DNA of 64,000 nt, taken from positions 806,001 to 870,000 of the forward strand of contig CANMSI010000002.1 of assembly GCA_947500575.1 (NCBI GenBank), written 5' to 3'. The position numbers and the translations under genes were made by a program. The notes under the pieces are model-generated. The model did not search any database and was not told the origin of the DNA. It was given only the letters and a program-made list of their open reading frames with translations. Shown piece by piece: positions 44,506 through 52,690 of the stretch (its first letter is position 1; every line of letters begins with the position of its first letter). Source of the DNA: an uncultured Flavobacteriaceae bacterium. Its GTDB lineage: Bacteria > Bacteroidota > Bacteroidia > Flavobacteriales > Flavobacteriaceae.

Positions 44506-45176
44506 AACTGTTCGTTTTTTGATTTATGGGTTCAAGATGTCCTCTAATTTGATTAATAGAAAGTAAGAAACGATAAATTGGTTTAATTAGAAGTCTAAGC
44601 AGTAGAAAATCAGGATGACCAAATTTTATTTCTCCAAATGGTCGAGAGTTGATGTAACAAGTAAATCAAGAGATATGTAGACTGAAAGGTTTAAAAATAA
44701 ATACAATGACTAGTTTTAAAAATGAACATTTGTTGGGCCTTCAGATTTCCCATCTATTCGAATTCAATGAAGTTAGAATCTTAACTTCCGTGGTCAGAAC
44801 TATTTTTGATTTAGTAAAAGTTAGCCTAAAACCCCAAGCACCTGCGGAAGTCTGGCAAACCTTCCACTCCAATCCTCCCCTCGCGAACATGCTCCGATGG
44901 TCAGCTGGGAAAATCATTCCCTTCCAATTTTGCCAGACATCCTCGGAGCCGCGCGAAAGCACAAGCGGCGAAAAAGCCGCTTAACCTTTCCTCCCCCTAC
45001 CCACAATAAGTTATCTTAAATTATATAGAATCTTCAACCTGTTTATTGTAGTCCTCAATATCGCATATTGAACTATCCAAGTATTAAATAATCATTTATG
45101 ATCTCTTCTATCCCAAAAACTCATCAGTATATCTATGATTCACTTCATTACCCACATAGAATAGTAACTTAGAAGT
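44506..45176. other. 671-bp intergenic with GC-richer block and two inverted repeats
   Basis: No gene is supported. A GC-richer block runs from about 44830 to 45000. GTCTGGCAAA (44850-44859) pairs with TTTGCCAGAC (44929-44938), a 10-bp perfect inverted repeat 69 bp apart. A hairpin AAGCGGC/GCCGCTT (44963-44969 with 44976-44982) follows. Short overlapping open frames on both strands have no domain. A structured RNA, an origin of transfer or a regulatory site are all possible. Confidence 0.5.
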
Positions 45177-45890
45177 ATGCCTGATTTTATTAAATACCTG
45201 CTCTTGGCATCTTTCGCATATGTTTACGTGCGATTGCTAATTCCGTACGTTGGATTCTTTGCACGTTATATGTTCAATGAATCCTCAAAATGGGATAAAT
45301 ATATTGAAAAACCAAGATTGGTCTTTTATGGTATTGGTCTCCTATTAATGCATTCGAGCTATTCTGCTATCCTCGAATATTCTGAACCTTTACGAGGATT
45401 TTTCTTTTATGCAAATTGCCTAATGTTCATGTGCGGTATTACAATGAGCCAGATAACTTGGTCCAAAAGGTTTAAAAATGTCTTCATCCCAAAAATTCAA
45501 GAGAAGCTAAAAAAGAAGAATAATTTCAGCCTCTCAGCTACAAATGACCAACTGAAAGAACTGTATCGTGTACTAGTTAACTACGATATGATTATAACAG
45601 AGAAAACTGATAAAGATGATTTTATCAATGTTTTTAAGGAGGATTGGTATACCCACAAGTCCAAAATACATTTCAAACTTGATGCTCCAAGTTGCAGGGA
45701 ATTCTACGAATTGTTTAAAGTTACCTTCCCGAAAAACACAATGAGCGTCATCGACTTTTTCAAAAGGTCGGACACTATCCGCAGGGAAGATGGCAAACCT
45801 TATAAATACTCTACGGTAAAAGATGCCAAATCGAGAACGCCGATTTCTAAAAAAAGTGAAGAACTCAAAACCATCTTTTCTCGCCTTTAG
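45177..45890 (+). CDS. Element-encoded membrane protein, RteC-like tail possible
   Basis: The 237-residue protein has three predicted membrane helices in its first 110 residues (YLLLASFAYVYVRLLIPYVGFF; GIGLLLMHSSYSAIL; GFFFYANCLMFMCGITM) and a soluble part (about 120-237) with helix-rich QLKELYRVLVNYDMI and KIHFKLDAPSCREFYELFK. The soluble part faintly recalls the C-terminal region of RteC, a regulator of Bacteroides conjugative transposon excision, but I would not rest on it. It leads the mobilization block. Confidence 0.5.
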   Translation: MPDFIKYLLLASFAYVYVRLLIPYVGFFARYMFNESSKWDKYIEKPRLVFYGIGLLLMHSSYSAILEYSEPLRGFFFYANCLMFMCGITMSQITWSKRFKNVFIPKIQEKLKKKNNFSLSATNDQLKELYRVLVNYDMIITEKTDKDDFINVFKEDWYTHKSKIHFKLDAPSCREFYELFKVTFPKNTMSVIDFFKRSDTIRREDGKPYKYSTVKDAKSRTPISKKSEELKTIFSRL

Positions 45891-46036
45891 TTTCGTTTGC
45901 TTGCATTTTTCCTAATTCCGTGTGCATTGCATGAGTTGCACACATTTCCCTTTACTTCCTATACTAGTTTAGCACCAGAATTGAGTTAATAAGAACAAAA
46001 GCTTTTGTGCATTGTTTAATCCAAAATTAGAAATAA

Positions 46037-46324
46037 ATGGACTATCTGGAATTAGAAGAACGGCTCGACCGTATAGAACGCTTATTGGTGGCGAATAAAG
46101 AAGTACTCACGTTTGAGGAAGCTTGTGAATACACCGGTATATCACGAAGCTACCTATACAAGTTAACCGCAGCAAGAGAAATCCCCCACTCCAAACCCAA
46201 CGGCAAAATGCTGTTTTTTGAGAAGACAAAACTTAATATTTGGTTACTACAAAATCGTAGAAAATCAAAATGTGAAATTGAGAAAGAAGCATTGGAATAC
46301 ACCTTTAAAAATAGACAGGTTTAG
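46037..46324 (+). CDS. Helix-turn-helix (excisionase/MerR-like) protein
   Basis: The 95-residue protein has the short HTH_17 type winged helix: VLTFEEACEYTGISRSYLYKLT then IPHSKPNGKMLFFEKTKLNIWL. Such proteins act as excisionases or DNA-binding regulators in Bacteroidota mobile elements. It sits between the membrane protein and the mobilization genes, which supports an excision or transfer role. Confidence 0.75.
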   Translation: MDYLELEERLDRIERLLVANKEVLTFEEACEYTGISRSYLYKLTAAREIPHSKPNGKMLFFEKTKLNIWLLQNRRKSKCEIEKEALEYTFKNRQV

Positions 46325-46478
46325 ATTTGTAAATGACTTTATAAATCATATTGAAATACGCTTTCCAAACTAAATATTTAAATGAAAATATATGATTAAA
46401 TTTTTATGGATAGGGAGAAGTAAGAAAAATGAAAACAGTACTAATAATTACATCTGAGTGAGAATTCAAGATGTGTCA

Positions 46479-46490
46479 TTGTCATGACAA
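46479..46490. repeat. 12-bp palindrome before the mobilization genes
   Basis: TTGTCATGACAA is a perfect palindrome, 111 bp before the MobC-like start in a 276-bp gap that holds nothing else I can name. It could be an operator or part of an origin of transfer. Confidence 0.4.
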
Positions 46491-46600
46491 ATCTTGCTTT
46501 TACTCCCGTTGGTCGCAAAAGGATAGGAATTATTAAATGAGTTTTAGATATATGATTTAGCAAAGTGTAATTCGATTGAAAAAGATTAAAAATAGCTAAA

Positions 46601-46897
46601 GTGAAAAAAGAGTTTATACAATTTCGATGTTCCATTTATGAGAAGAAGCTGCTCAAAATCAAGGCCAAAAAGAGCGGACTTTCCATAAGTGAATATTGTC
46701 GTCGTGCTGCCTTTGATCATAGCATTATTGAACGATTTTCCGATGAACAAATCAATATTTACAAATTACTAGTTCAGTATCAGGTAAATTTTAAACGTAT
46801 CGGAAATATGTACAAAAAACGGAATCCAAAATTATCAGAAAAGGTTGTGCAATTAGCGAATGAAATACGGAAACATCTTTACGACTTCAAGAAATGA
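46601..46897 (+). CDS. MobC-like relaxosome protein
   Basis: The 98-residue protein has the RHH-type N-terminus of mobilization accessory proteins (KEFIQFRCSIYEKKLLKIKAKKSGLSISEYCRRAAF) and a helical C-terminal part. It starts at ATG 46601 and its stop overlaps the relaxase ATG by four bases (ATGA), as is typical for MobC/MobB pairs. It probably binds the origin of transfer and recruits the relaxase. Confidence 0.8.
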   Translation: MKKEFIQFRCSIYEKKLLKIKAKKSGLSISEYCRRAAFDHSIIERFSDEQINIYKLLVQYQVNFKRIGNMYKKRNPKLSEKVVQLANEIRKHLYDFKK

Positions 46898-47748
46898 TAG
46901 GAATGGGGAAATCCATATCGCACACAGGTGCTTCCATGGGTTATGGATGGAACGAGGAAAAAGAGGCCAAAGTAATCTATCGAGAACATTTGGCGGGCGA
47001 CAACCCCAAAGAGATTACCCAGGAGTTTAAAATAGTTCAATCGCAGAATCAGAGATGTAAAAAGAATACTATGAGTTTCGTGCTGAGTCCCACCATAAAA
47101 GACGGACAAGAATTGAAGGACAAGCAACTTACAGAAATCACTGAACGGTTTATAAAGGAAATGAAATTACAAGAACGACAGGCAATTGCATTCGTGCATC
47201 GGGATAAAAGTCATTTGCACATCCATTTATATGTGAACCGTATTGGTTTTGATGGCAAGGCTTACAAAGATAACTTTATAGGGAAGAGAAGCCAGCAGGC
47301 TGCAGAAAAAGTGGCGCAGCAAATGGGATTGACCACAGTTAGAGAAGTACAACAAGAAAGATTGAATCAAATTCAATGTGTACGACAAGAATTAAAGCAA
47401 ATTCACCAAAAGGTTCTAACCGAATTGAAACCCAAGGATTTTGACCAGTATATCAAATACATGAAACAAAGAAATGTAGAAGTTATTCCAAGTATCAACA
47501 AGTCAAATCGGTTGCAGGGCTTTCGCTTTGAATACAAAGATCAAAATCTAAAGGGAAGTGAAATACACCGTTCTATGTCAATGGCAAGAATCGCTGAGCG
47601 AATTGGTTTTGATAAAACTGCTTCCCAAAAAATAGCGAAAGACAACACCCTAGAATTACTGGCAAGACTGTTGGTATTTCGCCTTACATCGCAGCCACAA
47701 TTGCTAAAAGGATTATCAGCATGGCTATCAAGAAAACAATGGGTTTAG
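46894..47748 (+). CDS. Relaxase/mobilization nuclease (MobB, MOBP type)
   Basis: The 284-residue protein has the relaxase signature AIAFVHRDKSHLHIHLYVNRIG, where three histidines coordinate the metal. A candidate nucleophile Tyr lies in the N-terminal segment (GYGWNEE). It would nick the origin of transfer. The start overlaps the MobC gene. The length is short for a full MobB family member, so the C-terminal accessory part may be absent or separate. Confidence 0.85.
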   Translation: MIGMGKSISHTGASMGYGWNEEKEAKVIYREHLAGDNPKEITQEFKIVQSQNQRCKKNTMSFVLSPTIKDGQELKDKQLTEITERFIKEMKLQERQAIAFVHRDKSHLHIHLYVNRIGFDGKAYKDNFIGKRSQQAAEKVAQQMGLTTVREVQQERLNQIQCVRQELKQIHQKVLTELKPKDFDQYIKYMKQRNVEVIPSINKSNRLQGFRFEYKDQNLKGSEIHRSMSMARIAERIGFDKTASQKIAKDNTLELLARLLVFRLTSQPQLLKGLSAWLSRKQWV

Positions 47749-47766
47749 GAATGGAATTATAAAATT

Positions 47767-48222
47767 ATGGCAAAATTAGATGAAATAGTAGAGTTGCTAA
47801 CGGAGGAAATCAAAGGCTTCGAAAACTCGGTCAACCGAATGGAAGAATTGAAAGCCTTTTTGATGACCTATAAAGTCCAGGCCGACACCTCGGATATTGA
47901 CTTTATTCTAAAAGAATATAACGACTATCAAAAGAAAGCGGTCGAAGAACAACATAAGCTGATGGCCAATGTGGTCTACTATATTAAAAAGTCCATCACA
48001 TTTCCAAAGTGGGCGATAAAGTTGTTCTGGTGGCTTTTGGTCTGCATCATTCTGGTACTAGGCTTTTCAGTTTATAAGGTTTCCCAAATTTCTGTGCTAA
48101 AACAGGAAGCCTTTGAGCAAGGAGAAGAAAAAGCGGTTGCGCACTTTAGGGCTTTTTTCGAGGCCATCCCAGAGGCAGGCGAACTCTATCAAGAATGGCG
48201 TGAACCCAAAGACAAAAAGTAA
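47767..48222 (+). CDS. Mobilization-linked membrane protein of unknown function
   Basis: The 151-residue protein starts with a helical, coiled-coil-like part (LLTEEIKGFENSVNRMEELKAF), has a single membrane helix (IKLFWWLLVCIILVLGFSVYKV, about 80-101), and ends in a charged helix. It lies 18 bp after the relaxase gene. Similar proteins follow relaxases in Bacteroidota elements, but their function is not established as far as I know. Confidence 0.55.
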   Translation: MAKLDEIVELLTEEIKGFENSVNRMEELKAFLMTYKVQADTSDIDFILKEYNDYQKKAVEEQHKLMANVVYYIKKSITFPKWAIKLFWWLLVCIILVLGFSVYKVSQISVLKQEAFEQGEEKAVAHFRAFFEAIPEAGELYQEWREPKDKK

Positions 48223-48233
48223 GATGCGCCCTA

Positions 48234-48281
48234 TCCGGTTTTTGCTTAACGCTTATCTGCCAGAACACTACAAAAACCGGA
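48234..48281. repeat. Inverted repeat after the mobilization genes (candidate oriT or terminator)
   Basis: TCCGGTTTTTG (48234-48244) and CAAAAACCGGA (48271-48281) form an 11-bp perfect inverted repeat with a 26-bp loop. It lies 12 bp after the mobilization-linked gene. Such repeats flank nicking sites of mobilizable elements, but this could simply be a terminator. Confidence 0.5.
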
Positions 48282-48378
48282 CAGGATCCACGCGCAAAGT
48301 TTTGGGGTAAGATTTGGGACAAATCGAACGTCTAAAAAAATGAAAACAATATTATCTATGTTCATATTTGCTATATAT

Positions 48379-48401
48379 AGATAAAGAATGTATCTTTATC
48401 T
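48379..48401. promoter_or_regulatory. Candidate parDE operator
   Basis: AGATAAAG (48379-48386) is the exact inverted repeat of CTTTATCT (48394-48401), separated by 7 bases, and an AGATAAA half-site lies at 48411-48417 just before the antitoxin start. Autoregulation of a type II antitoxin operon would use such a site. Confidence 0.6.
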
Positions 48402-48417
48402 TCTAAAAAAAGATAAA

Positions 48418-48654
48418 ATGAACATTAGTTTCACAAAAACACAAGAAGAGTATATCTCGAAACAGGTTAAATCTGGGGAGTACCAGAACAATAGCGAGGT
48501 CATAAGGGATGCACTTCGATTACATCAAATTTATCGCGATAAAGTGATTGCAGACTTAAGGGCTGAGATAGAAAAAGGCGTAAATAGTGGCATTAGTAAA
48601 AGGTCAGTTAAAGACATTATCGAAGCCAAACGCAAATCTAGGAAAACCGCTTGA
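48418..48654 (+). CDS. parD: Type II antitoxin, ParD-like
   Basis: The ATG at 48418 (after AAGATAAA) gives 78 residues; an earlier in-frame start at 48388 lies in the operator region. It has the ParD/CopG ribbon-helix-helix N-terminus (MNISFTKTQEEYISKQVKSG, YQNNSEVIRDALRL) and a charged C-terminal tail for toxin binding. Its stop codon overlaps the toxin ATG (TGATG), as in most parDE pairs. Confidence 0.85.
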   Translation: MNISFTKTQEEYISKQVKSGEYQNNSEVIRDALRLHQIYRDKVIADLRAEIEKGVNSGISKRSVKDIIEAKRKSRKTA

Positions 48655-48962
48655 TGGGAAACAACAAACTTAAATCCTTTCTATTATCCAATGATGCAGA
48701 TGCGGATTTAGATGAAATCTTTGACTATACAGAAGCTGAGCATGGTTTTAATCAGGCTGTGAAATACTTATCAGATTTGGATAATTTGTTTGAGCAATTG
48801 GTCAAAAATCCTAATCTCGGAAAAGAGCGAAAGGAAATAAGGAAGAGCATTTATAGTATTGTGGAACAAGAGCATATCATTTTTTATGAAATACGTGAAG
48901 AGTATATCTTAATTGCAAGGGTATTACATGGTAGAAGGGATATCCCTAAATTTATCAAATAA
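48654..48962 (+). CDS. parE: Type II toxin, RelE/ParE family
   Basis: The ATG at 48654 gives 102 residues. The ParE fold pattern is clear: SNDADADLDEIFDYTEAEHG, the KYLSDLDNLFEQLVKNPNLGK helices, and IFYEIREEYILIARVLHGRRD. ParE toxins inhibit gyrase and RelE toxins cut mRNA; ParE is more likely next to ParD. It probably stabilises the element. Confidence 0.88.
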   Translation: MGNNKLKSFLLSNDADADLDEIFDYTEAEHGFNQAVKYLSDLDNLFEQLVKNPNLGKERKEIRKSIYSIVEQEHIIFYEIREEYILIARVLHGRRDIPKFIK

Positions 48963-48982
48963 CCAAGTTGAAAGTATTTGTT

Positions 48983-49159
48983 ATGAAAACAATCTCTCGA
49001 AAACAATACCTAGCTGCAACCCGTCGCTTAGAAGAATTAATTAATCTAGTTGATGATAATACACCAACCGACAACCCTTTAACCAAAGAGTTTCTCCAAA
49101 TCTCAGATATTATTGAAGAATACGAGAGTATTCATTATCCCATGGAAGACTCAAAATAA
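48983..49159 (+). CDS. Short protein resembling the N-terminal domain of HigA-type antitoxins
   Basis: The ATG at 48983 gives 58 residues. Its sequence (TISRKQYLAATRRLEELINL, FLQISDIIEEYESIHYPM) matches the N-terminal helical part of HigA-type antitoxins, which normally continue with a helix-turn-helix about here. The HTH is missing and the frame stops with a TAA. It could be a remnant or a stand-alone protein. It begins 20 bp after parE. Confidence 0.55.
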   Translation: MKTISRKQYLAATRRLEELINLVDDNTPTDNPLTKEFLQISDIIEEYESIHYPMEDSK

Positions 49160-49200
49160 TAATCGTGGAAACCATTATCCAGCCAAAAGAAAACAAAGGC

Positions 49201-49278
49201 TTTCACCCATTTTCCACCTCGAATGCCCCTACCCTAACGTTTATGGGCGAAAGAAGATACTGTATTGGGGGGAAATAA
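49201..49278. other. Candidate attR and right end of the element
   Basis: TGTATTGG at 49261-49268 repeats the mnmE core. Read in the mnmE frame, TGT-ATT-GGG-GGG-AAA-TAA encodes C-I-G-G-K-stop, close to the native C-I-G-K-stop. TTTCCACCTC (49211-49220) matches the integrase-side repeat at 9 of 10, and TTTCACCC (49201-49208) matches that at 23981. The core match is short, so the boundary is provisional. The remaining 49279-49643 (365 bp) is AT-rich with no gene. Confidence 0.45.
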
Positions 49279-49643
49279 AATATTGATTATCCAATCTTAT
49301 GATATTTTATCAATTAAATACTGGATTATTATGCACTATTATTACTTCACGCAATGTGGCACCCTAACATATACTATAGAAAATGAAACATTTTACAAAA
49401 TCCGATTTTTGGAAAGTGTTTTTTTAGGGCATACAATAGTTTAAATATAAAGGTAAAAGTAGAAACTACTAAATTCATACCGCAAATTGAATTTTATCGC
49501 ATTGATAAAAATTGAAATCTTGAAAAGTTCAATAAAACAGTTGTTTGATTATACGAATGGAACTCACAACTAAATCCTTGCCTTCTAAATTTTAATTTTT
49601 GGGAATCTAAACGATCTTAAATTTGAAGGACAATCTTATCAGT

Positions 49644-50057
49644 TTATGTCGCAAAAACTTCATGATTATTTTTAAAGCTTTTAAACTCAATCATATATCC
49701 ATTAGGGTCTATAACAAAAAACGAAAGATGTTCTCCAATCTTATCTTCCATAAAAGTAACCTCAGTAGTCACTTCTTGATTCGATTGAAACAACTTGCTG
49801 TAAAGTTTACCCCATTCTTCAACTGGTATGATAACTCCAAAGTGAAAGGATGGTAAAATGGTATCCCCCAGCTTATAACTCTTAAAGTCAAAGTTAAAAT
49901 CGCCAGCTTCGGTAAATGTTAATTGGTGGTTGTAGAGGTTAATATCGGACCATTTATCTGCTTGCCTGCCTTTTGAAGCCCCTAGAATATCTACATAAAA
50001 GTTTCTTGTGGTCTCTATATTCTCACAAGGTAATGCTAAATGAAATTGTGCTTCCAT
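49644..50057 (-). CDS. VOC superfamily protein
   Basis: The 137-residue protein has the VOC pattern of two halves: FHLALPCENIETTRNFYVDILGA at the start, HQLTFTEAGDFNFDFKSY in the middle, and LSFFVIDPNGYMIEFKSF at the end. Metal-ligand-like Glu is present in the last strand. It overlaps the Nudix gene by one base (TAATG) and ends the polyamine operon. The reaction is unknown. Confidence 0.78.
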   Translation of the reverse strand: MEAQFHLALPCENIETTRNFYVDILGASKGRQADKWSDINLYNHQLTFTEAGDFNFDFKSYKLGDTILPSFHFGVIIPVEEWGKLYSKLFQSNQEVTTEVTFMEDKIGEHLSFFVIDPNGYMIEFKSFKNNHEVFAT

Positions 50058-50470
50058 TATACGATGGTTTTAGTTTTCTTTTTTAAGTGTTTGAAGTATT
50101 TTTTTACAGCATTCCTATCTTCCTTATCTAAGTATTCCAGCGCTTCTTTCCAAGATATCCAATACACATCTTTAAACTTTTCCGTTTCAATAACGCAAAA
50201 GTCATTACTCTTCATGGGTAATATATAATGATGCTTTGTGATAGCCGCTTTACCTTTTAGAGATGTGGATGTCATATGAATGGCATGTTTCGGGTTTACT
50301 ATTAATCCAATCTCTTCAGCTGTTTCTCGTACAAGACTTTCAACCAGAGTTTCCTTTTTCTTTTGAATACCCCCAGGCAGTGTAAGTCGCATCTTTTTAC
50401 CTATTTTTTCTATCACCAGAAGTTGGTTTCCATTAACGGCTAACAATCGTGTTTTATGAATTACTTTCAT
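50057..50470 (-). CDS. Nudix hydrolase
   Basis: The 137-residue protein has a complete Nudix box: Gly-(x5)-Glu-(x7)-Arg-Glu-(x)2-Glu-Glu-(x)-Gly is visible in GGIQKKKETLVESLVRETAE followed by EIGL. It presumably hydrolyses a nucleoside diphosphate derivative. It is in the run of minus-strand genes following the polyamine genes. Confidence 0.88.
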   Translation of the reverse strand: MKVIHKTRLLAVNGNQLLVIEKIGKKMRLTLPGGIQKKKETLVESLVRETAEEIGLIVNPKHAIHMTSTSLKGKAAITKHHYILPMKSNDFCVIETEKFKDVYWISWKEALEYLDKEDRNAVKKYFKHLKKKTKTIV

Positions 50471-50481
50471 TTATCGCAATG

Positions 50482-50772
50482 CTAATCTTCAGTTGATTTA
50501 ATATCCATTTCTTCATCAAAAGCTTCATCATCACTGTCAAAATCTTCCATAGCACCGACAAGGCGCTTACTAACTTTCACCAAATAAATCGTGTCTTCTG
50601 TTCTTACTTCTACACATTCAATCGTTTCGTTATGCTGATTTTTAAATGAAATGATATCACTATCTCCGAATCCATCGGGATATTTAATTACCAATAGGTC
50701 TAATATTGCATTGTTCAATTTTTTAAAATCAACAATGACTCTTTTCAAGTTTTGACGGTTTGAACTTTTCAT
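50482..50772 (-). CDS. Small acidic protein of unknown function
   Basis: The 96-residue protein has an N-terminal helix (RQNLKRVIVDFKKLNNAIL), a short beta sheet (ISFKNQHNETIECVEVRTEDTIYLVKV) and a strongly acidic tail. It is two bases from the deoxyhypusine-synthase-like gene, so the two are probably co-translated. I do not recognise the family. It may be an accessory or regulator of the adjacent enzyme. Confidence 0.55.
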   Translation of the reverse strand: MKSSNRQNLKRVIVDFKKLNNAILDLLVIKYPDGFGDSDIISFKNQHNETIECVEVRTEDTIYLVKVSKRLVGAMEDFDSDDEAFDEEMDIKSTED

Positions 50773-50774
50773 AA

Positions 50775-51749
50775 TTACATATCTAAAACATAAGCAAATA
50801 GTAATGGGGCTACAATGGTAGCATCACTCTCAATAATAAACTTGGGCGTACTAATATCTAATTTGCCCCAAGTAATTTTTTCATTAGGTACTGCACCGCT
50901 ATATGAACCATAACTTGTGGTTGAATCGCTAATTTGGCAAAAATAGCTCCAAAAAGGCGTGTCTATAAGTTCCATATCTTGGTACAGCATGGGCACCACG
51001 CAAATAGGGAAATCACCGGCAATACCGCCTCCTATCTGAAAAAAGCCAATGCCATTTTTCGAATTTTTGGTATACCAATCTGCTAGGTAAGTCATATACT
51101 CAATACCTGATTTCATGGTACTTGCCTTGAGTTCACCCTTCATCACATAACTTGCAAATATGTTACCCATAGTGCTGTCTTCCCATCCAGGGACTATTAT
51201 GGGTAGGTTCGCATCAGCCGCAGCGAACATCCACGAGTCTTTGATATCTATTTCGTAATGTTTTTCCAGTACACCTGATAGCAACAATTTGTACATGAAC
51301 TCGTGCGGAAAGTAGCGTTCTCCTTTCGCTTCGGCATCCTTCCAAATGGTTACTATGTGTTCTTGAATTCTTCGAAATGCTTCTTCTTCTGGAATACAGG
51401 TGTCTGTAACGCGATTTAATCCGCGTTCCAGTAATCCCCATTCATCATCAGGGGTCAAATCACGATAATATGGTACTCGCTCATAGTGACTATGTGCCAC
51501 AAGATTCATGATATCTTCTTCCAAATTTGCACCGGTACACGAAATAATCTGGACTTTGTCCTTTCGAATCATTTCGGCAAAAATTTTACCCAATTCTGCG
51601 GTACTCATTGCACCTGCCAACGACACTAACATTTTTGAGCCTTGGTTCAACTGTTCTTCATATGCTTTTGCCGCATCTACAAGGGTAGCTGCATTGAAAT
51701 GCAAATAGTATTTTTCAATGAAATTGGAAATGGCACCTTTAGTCTTCAT
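50775..51749 (-). CDS. Deoxyhypusine synthase-like (homospermidine synthase-type) enzyme
   Basis: The 324-residue protein is of the deoxyhypusine synthase fold: MLVSLAGAMSTAELGKIFAEMIR at the Rossmann start, IISCTGANLEEDIMNLVAHSHYERVPYYRD, IIVPGWEDSTMGNIFASYV, and FFQIGGGIAGDFPICVVPML. The catalytic lysine is kept in ITWGK (near residue 293). True deoxyhypusine synthase modifies eukaryotic eIF5A, absent in bacteria, so bacterial homologues are thought to be homospermidine synthases or act on other amines. The 11-bp overlap with agmatinase supports polyamine synthesis. Confidence 0.85.
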   Translation of the reverse strand: MKTKGAISNFIEKYYLHFNAATLVDAAKAYEEQLNQGSKMLVSLAGAMSTAELGKIFAEMIRKDKVQIISCTGANLEEDIMNLVAHSHYERVPYYRDLTPDDEWGLLERGLNRVTDTCIPEEEAFRRIQEHIVTIWKDAEAKGERYFPHEFMYKLLLSGVLEKHYEIDIKDSWMFAAADANLPIIVPGWEDSTMGNIFASYVMKGELKASTMKSGIEYMTYLADWYTKNSKNGIGFFQIGGGIAGDFPICVVPMLYQDMELIDTPFWSYFCQISDSTTSYGSYSGAVPNEKITWGKLDISTPKFIIESDATIVAPLLFAYVLDM

Positions 51750-52674
51750 CTTTAAATTTTATATAGTTCCCTAATCGGTTTGAGTCTTCATATGTGTCCT
51801 CATAATTATTTTCAGACCCTTCGTTATGAAACTTATAACTCAACATCTTATAATATAACTTAGCAGCAAGGAAATCGGAAGATTTATCGATTTCATTAGG
51901 ACATAACTCCACAATATCAAAACCTACCACATTTTTTTCTAAGAATACTTGCTTCAGAAAATCTAGGGTTTCGTACCAAAGCAGTCCTCCAGGTTCCGGC
52001 GTTCCTGTACTTGGGAGTATTGAAGGGTCAAAAGCGTCTAAATCCAAAGTGATGAAAACATTATCCGTCATTTGGTCGATGGAAGAATCCATCCAAGAAT
52101 TATCGATGGCCATGTCATGGGCAAAATAGGTTTTGTCCAAATTCATGATTGATTTCTCCCTTACATCCATAGAACGAATGCCCACTTGAATTAGATTGGT
52201 GTTCTGACTTGCTTCATATACCGCACAGGCATGATTGCATGAGCTTCCTTCGTAACTTTTGCGCAAATCTGCATGCGCATCAATATGCAGTACCGTTAAG
52301 TTGGGAAACATTTCATTAAATGCCCTAATGGTTCCAATGGATATAGAATGTTCCCCTCCGAAAACGGTAACAAACTTGTTCTTTTTTATAAATCTTTTGG
52401 TTTCTTGGTGCACCGCATCAACCATTGCTTCAGGTCTTGCATTTAAGGTAACAGCATCAGCCAGATAAATACCATTTTTGTATACTTCCGAATCGGTTTC
52501 GATGTCGTATAGTTCCATATTTTCAGAGGCTTCTAAAAAAGCCTTCGGTCCTTTGTCGGCTCCTTTGCCCCAAGTGCTTGTTCCGTCATAGGGTACAGGA
52601 ATCAGAACTATTTTTGAGCTGTCCAATGCGGCGTAATTATCTGGGATACCCGCATAATTCGTATTAGTTTTCAT
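51739..52674 (-). CDS. speB: Agmatinase
   Basis: The 311-residue ureohydrolase has all the binuclear manganese motifs: GGEHSISIG, HIDAHADLR, SCNHACAVYE and LDLDAFDPSILPSTGTPEPGG. It splits agmatine into putrescine and urea. It overlaps the deoxyhypusine-synthase-like gene by 11 bases and lies 16 bp after arginine decarboxylase, the usual pathway order. Confidence 0.93.
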   Translation of the reverse strand: MKTNTNYAGIPDNYAALDSSKIVLIPVPYDGTSTWGKGADKGPKAFLEASENMELYDIETDSEVYKNGIYLADAVTLNARPEAMVDAVHQETKRFIKKNKFVTVFGGEHSISIGTIRAFNEMFPNLTVLHIDAHADLRKSYEGSSCNHACAVYEASQNTNLIQVGIRSMDVREKSIMNLDKTYFAHDMAIDNSWMDSSIDQMTDNVFITLDLDAFDPSILPSTGTPEPGGLLWYETLDFLKQVFLEKNVVGFDIVELCPNEIDKSSDFLAAKLYYKMLSYKFHNEGSENNYEDTYEDSNRLGNYIKFKDED

Positions 52675-52690
52675 ACTACTTTGAATAGAA

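Larger units (their letters stand above)
23881..49278. mobile_element. Putative 25-kb integrated mobilizable element at the mnmE 3' end
   Basis: The left edge is the mnmE tail with an integrase gene starting 182 bp after the stop codon. The right edge is placed at a second copy of the sequence TGTATTGG followed by G-rich DNA and AAATAA, encoding Cys-Ile-Gly-Gly-Lys-stop (49261-49278). Between them lie integrase, HTH/excisionase-like protein, MobC-like protein, MobB relaxase, toxin-antitoxin genes and varied cargo. After the right edge a syntenic-looking chromosomal polyamine operon begins. No T4SS conjugation genes (tra) are seen, so transfer would need a helper. The integrase and mobilization genes are firm; the right boundary is inference. 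Confidence 0.6.

Noticed and set aside
44706-44984. Open frames on both strands in the GC-richer block as genes
   Set aside because: They overlap each other on opposite strands and contain no domain or signal; structure of the DNA explains the region better.
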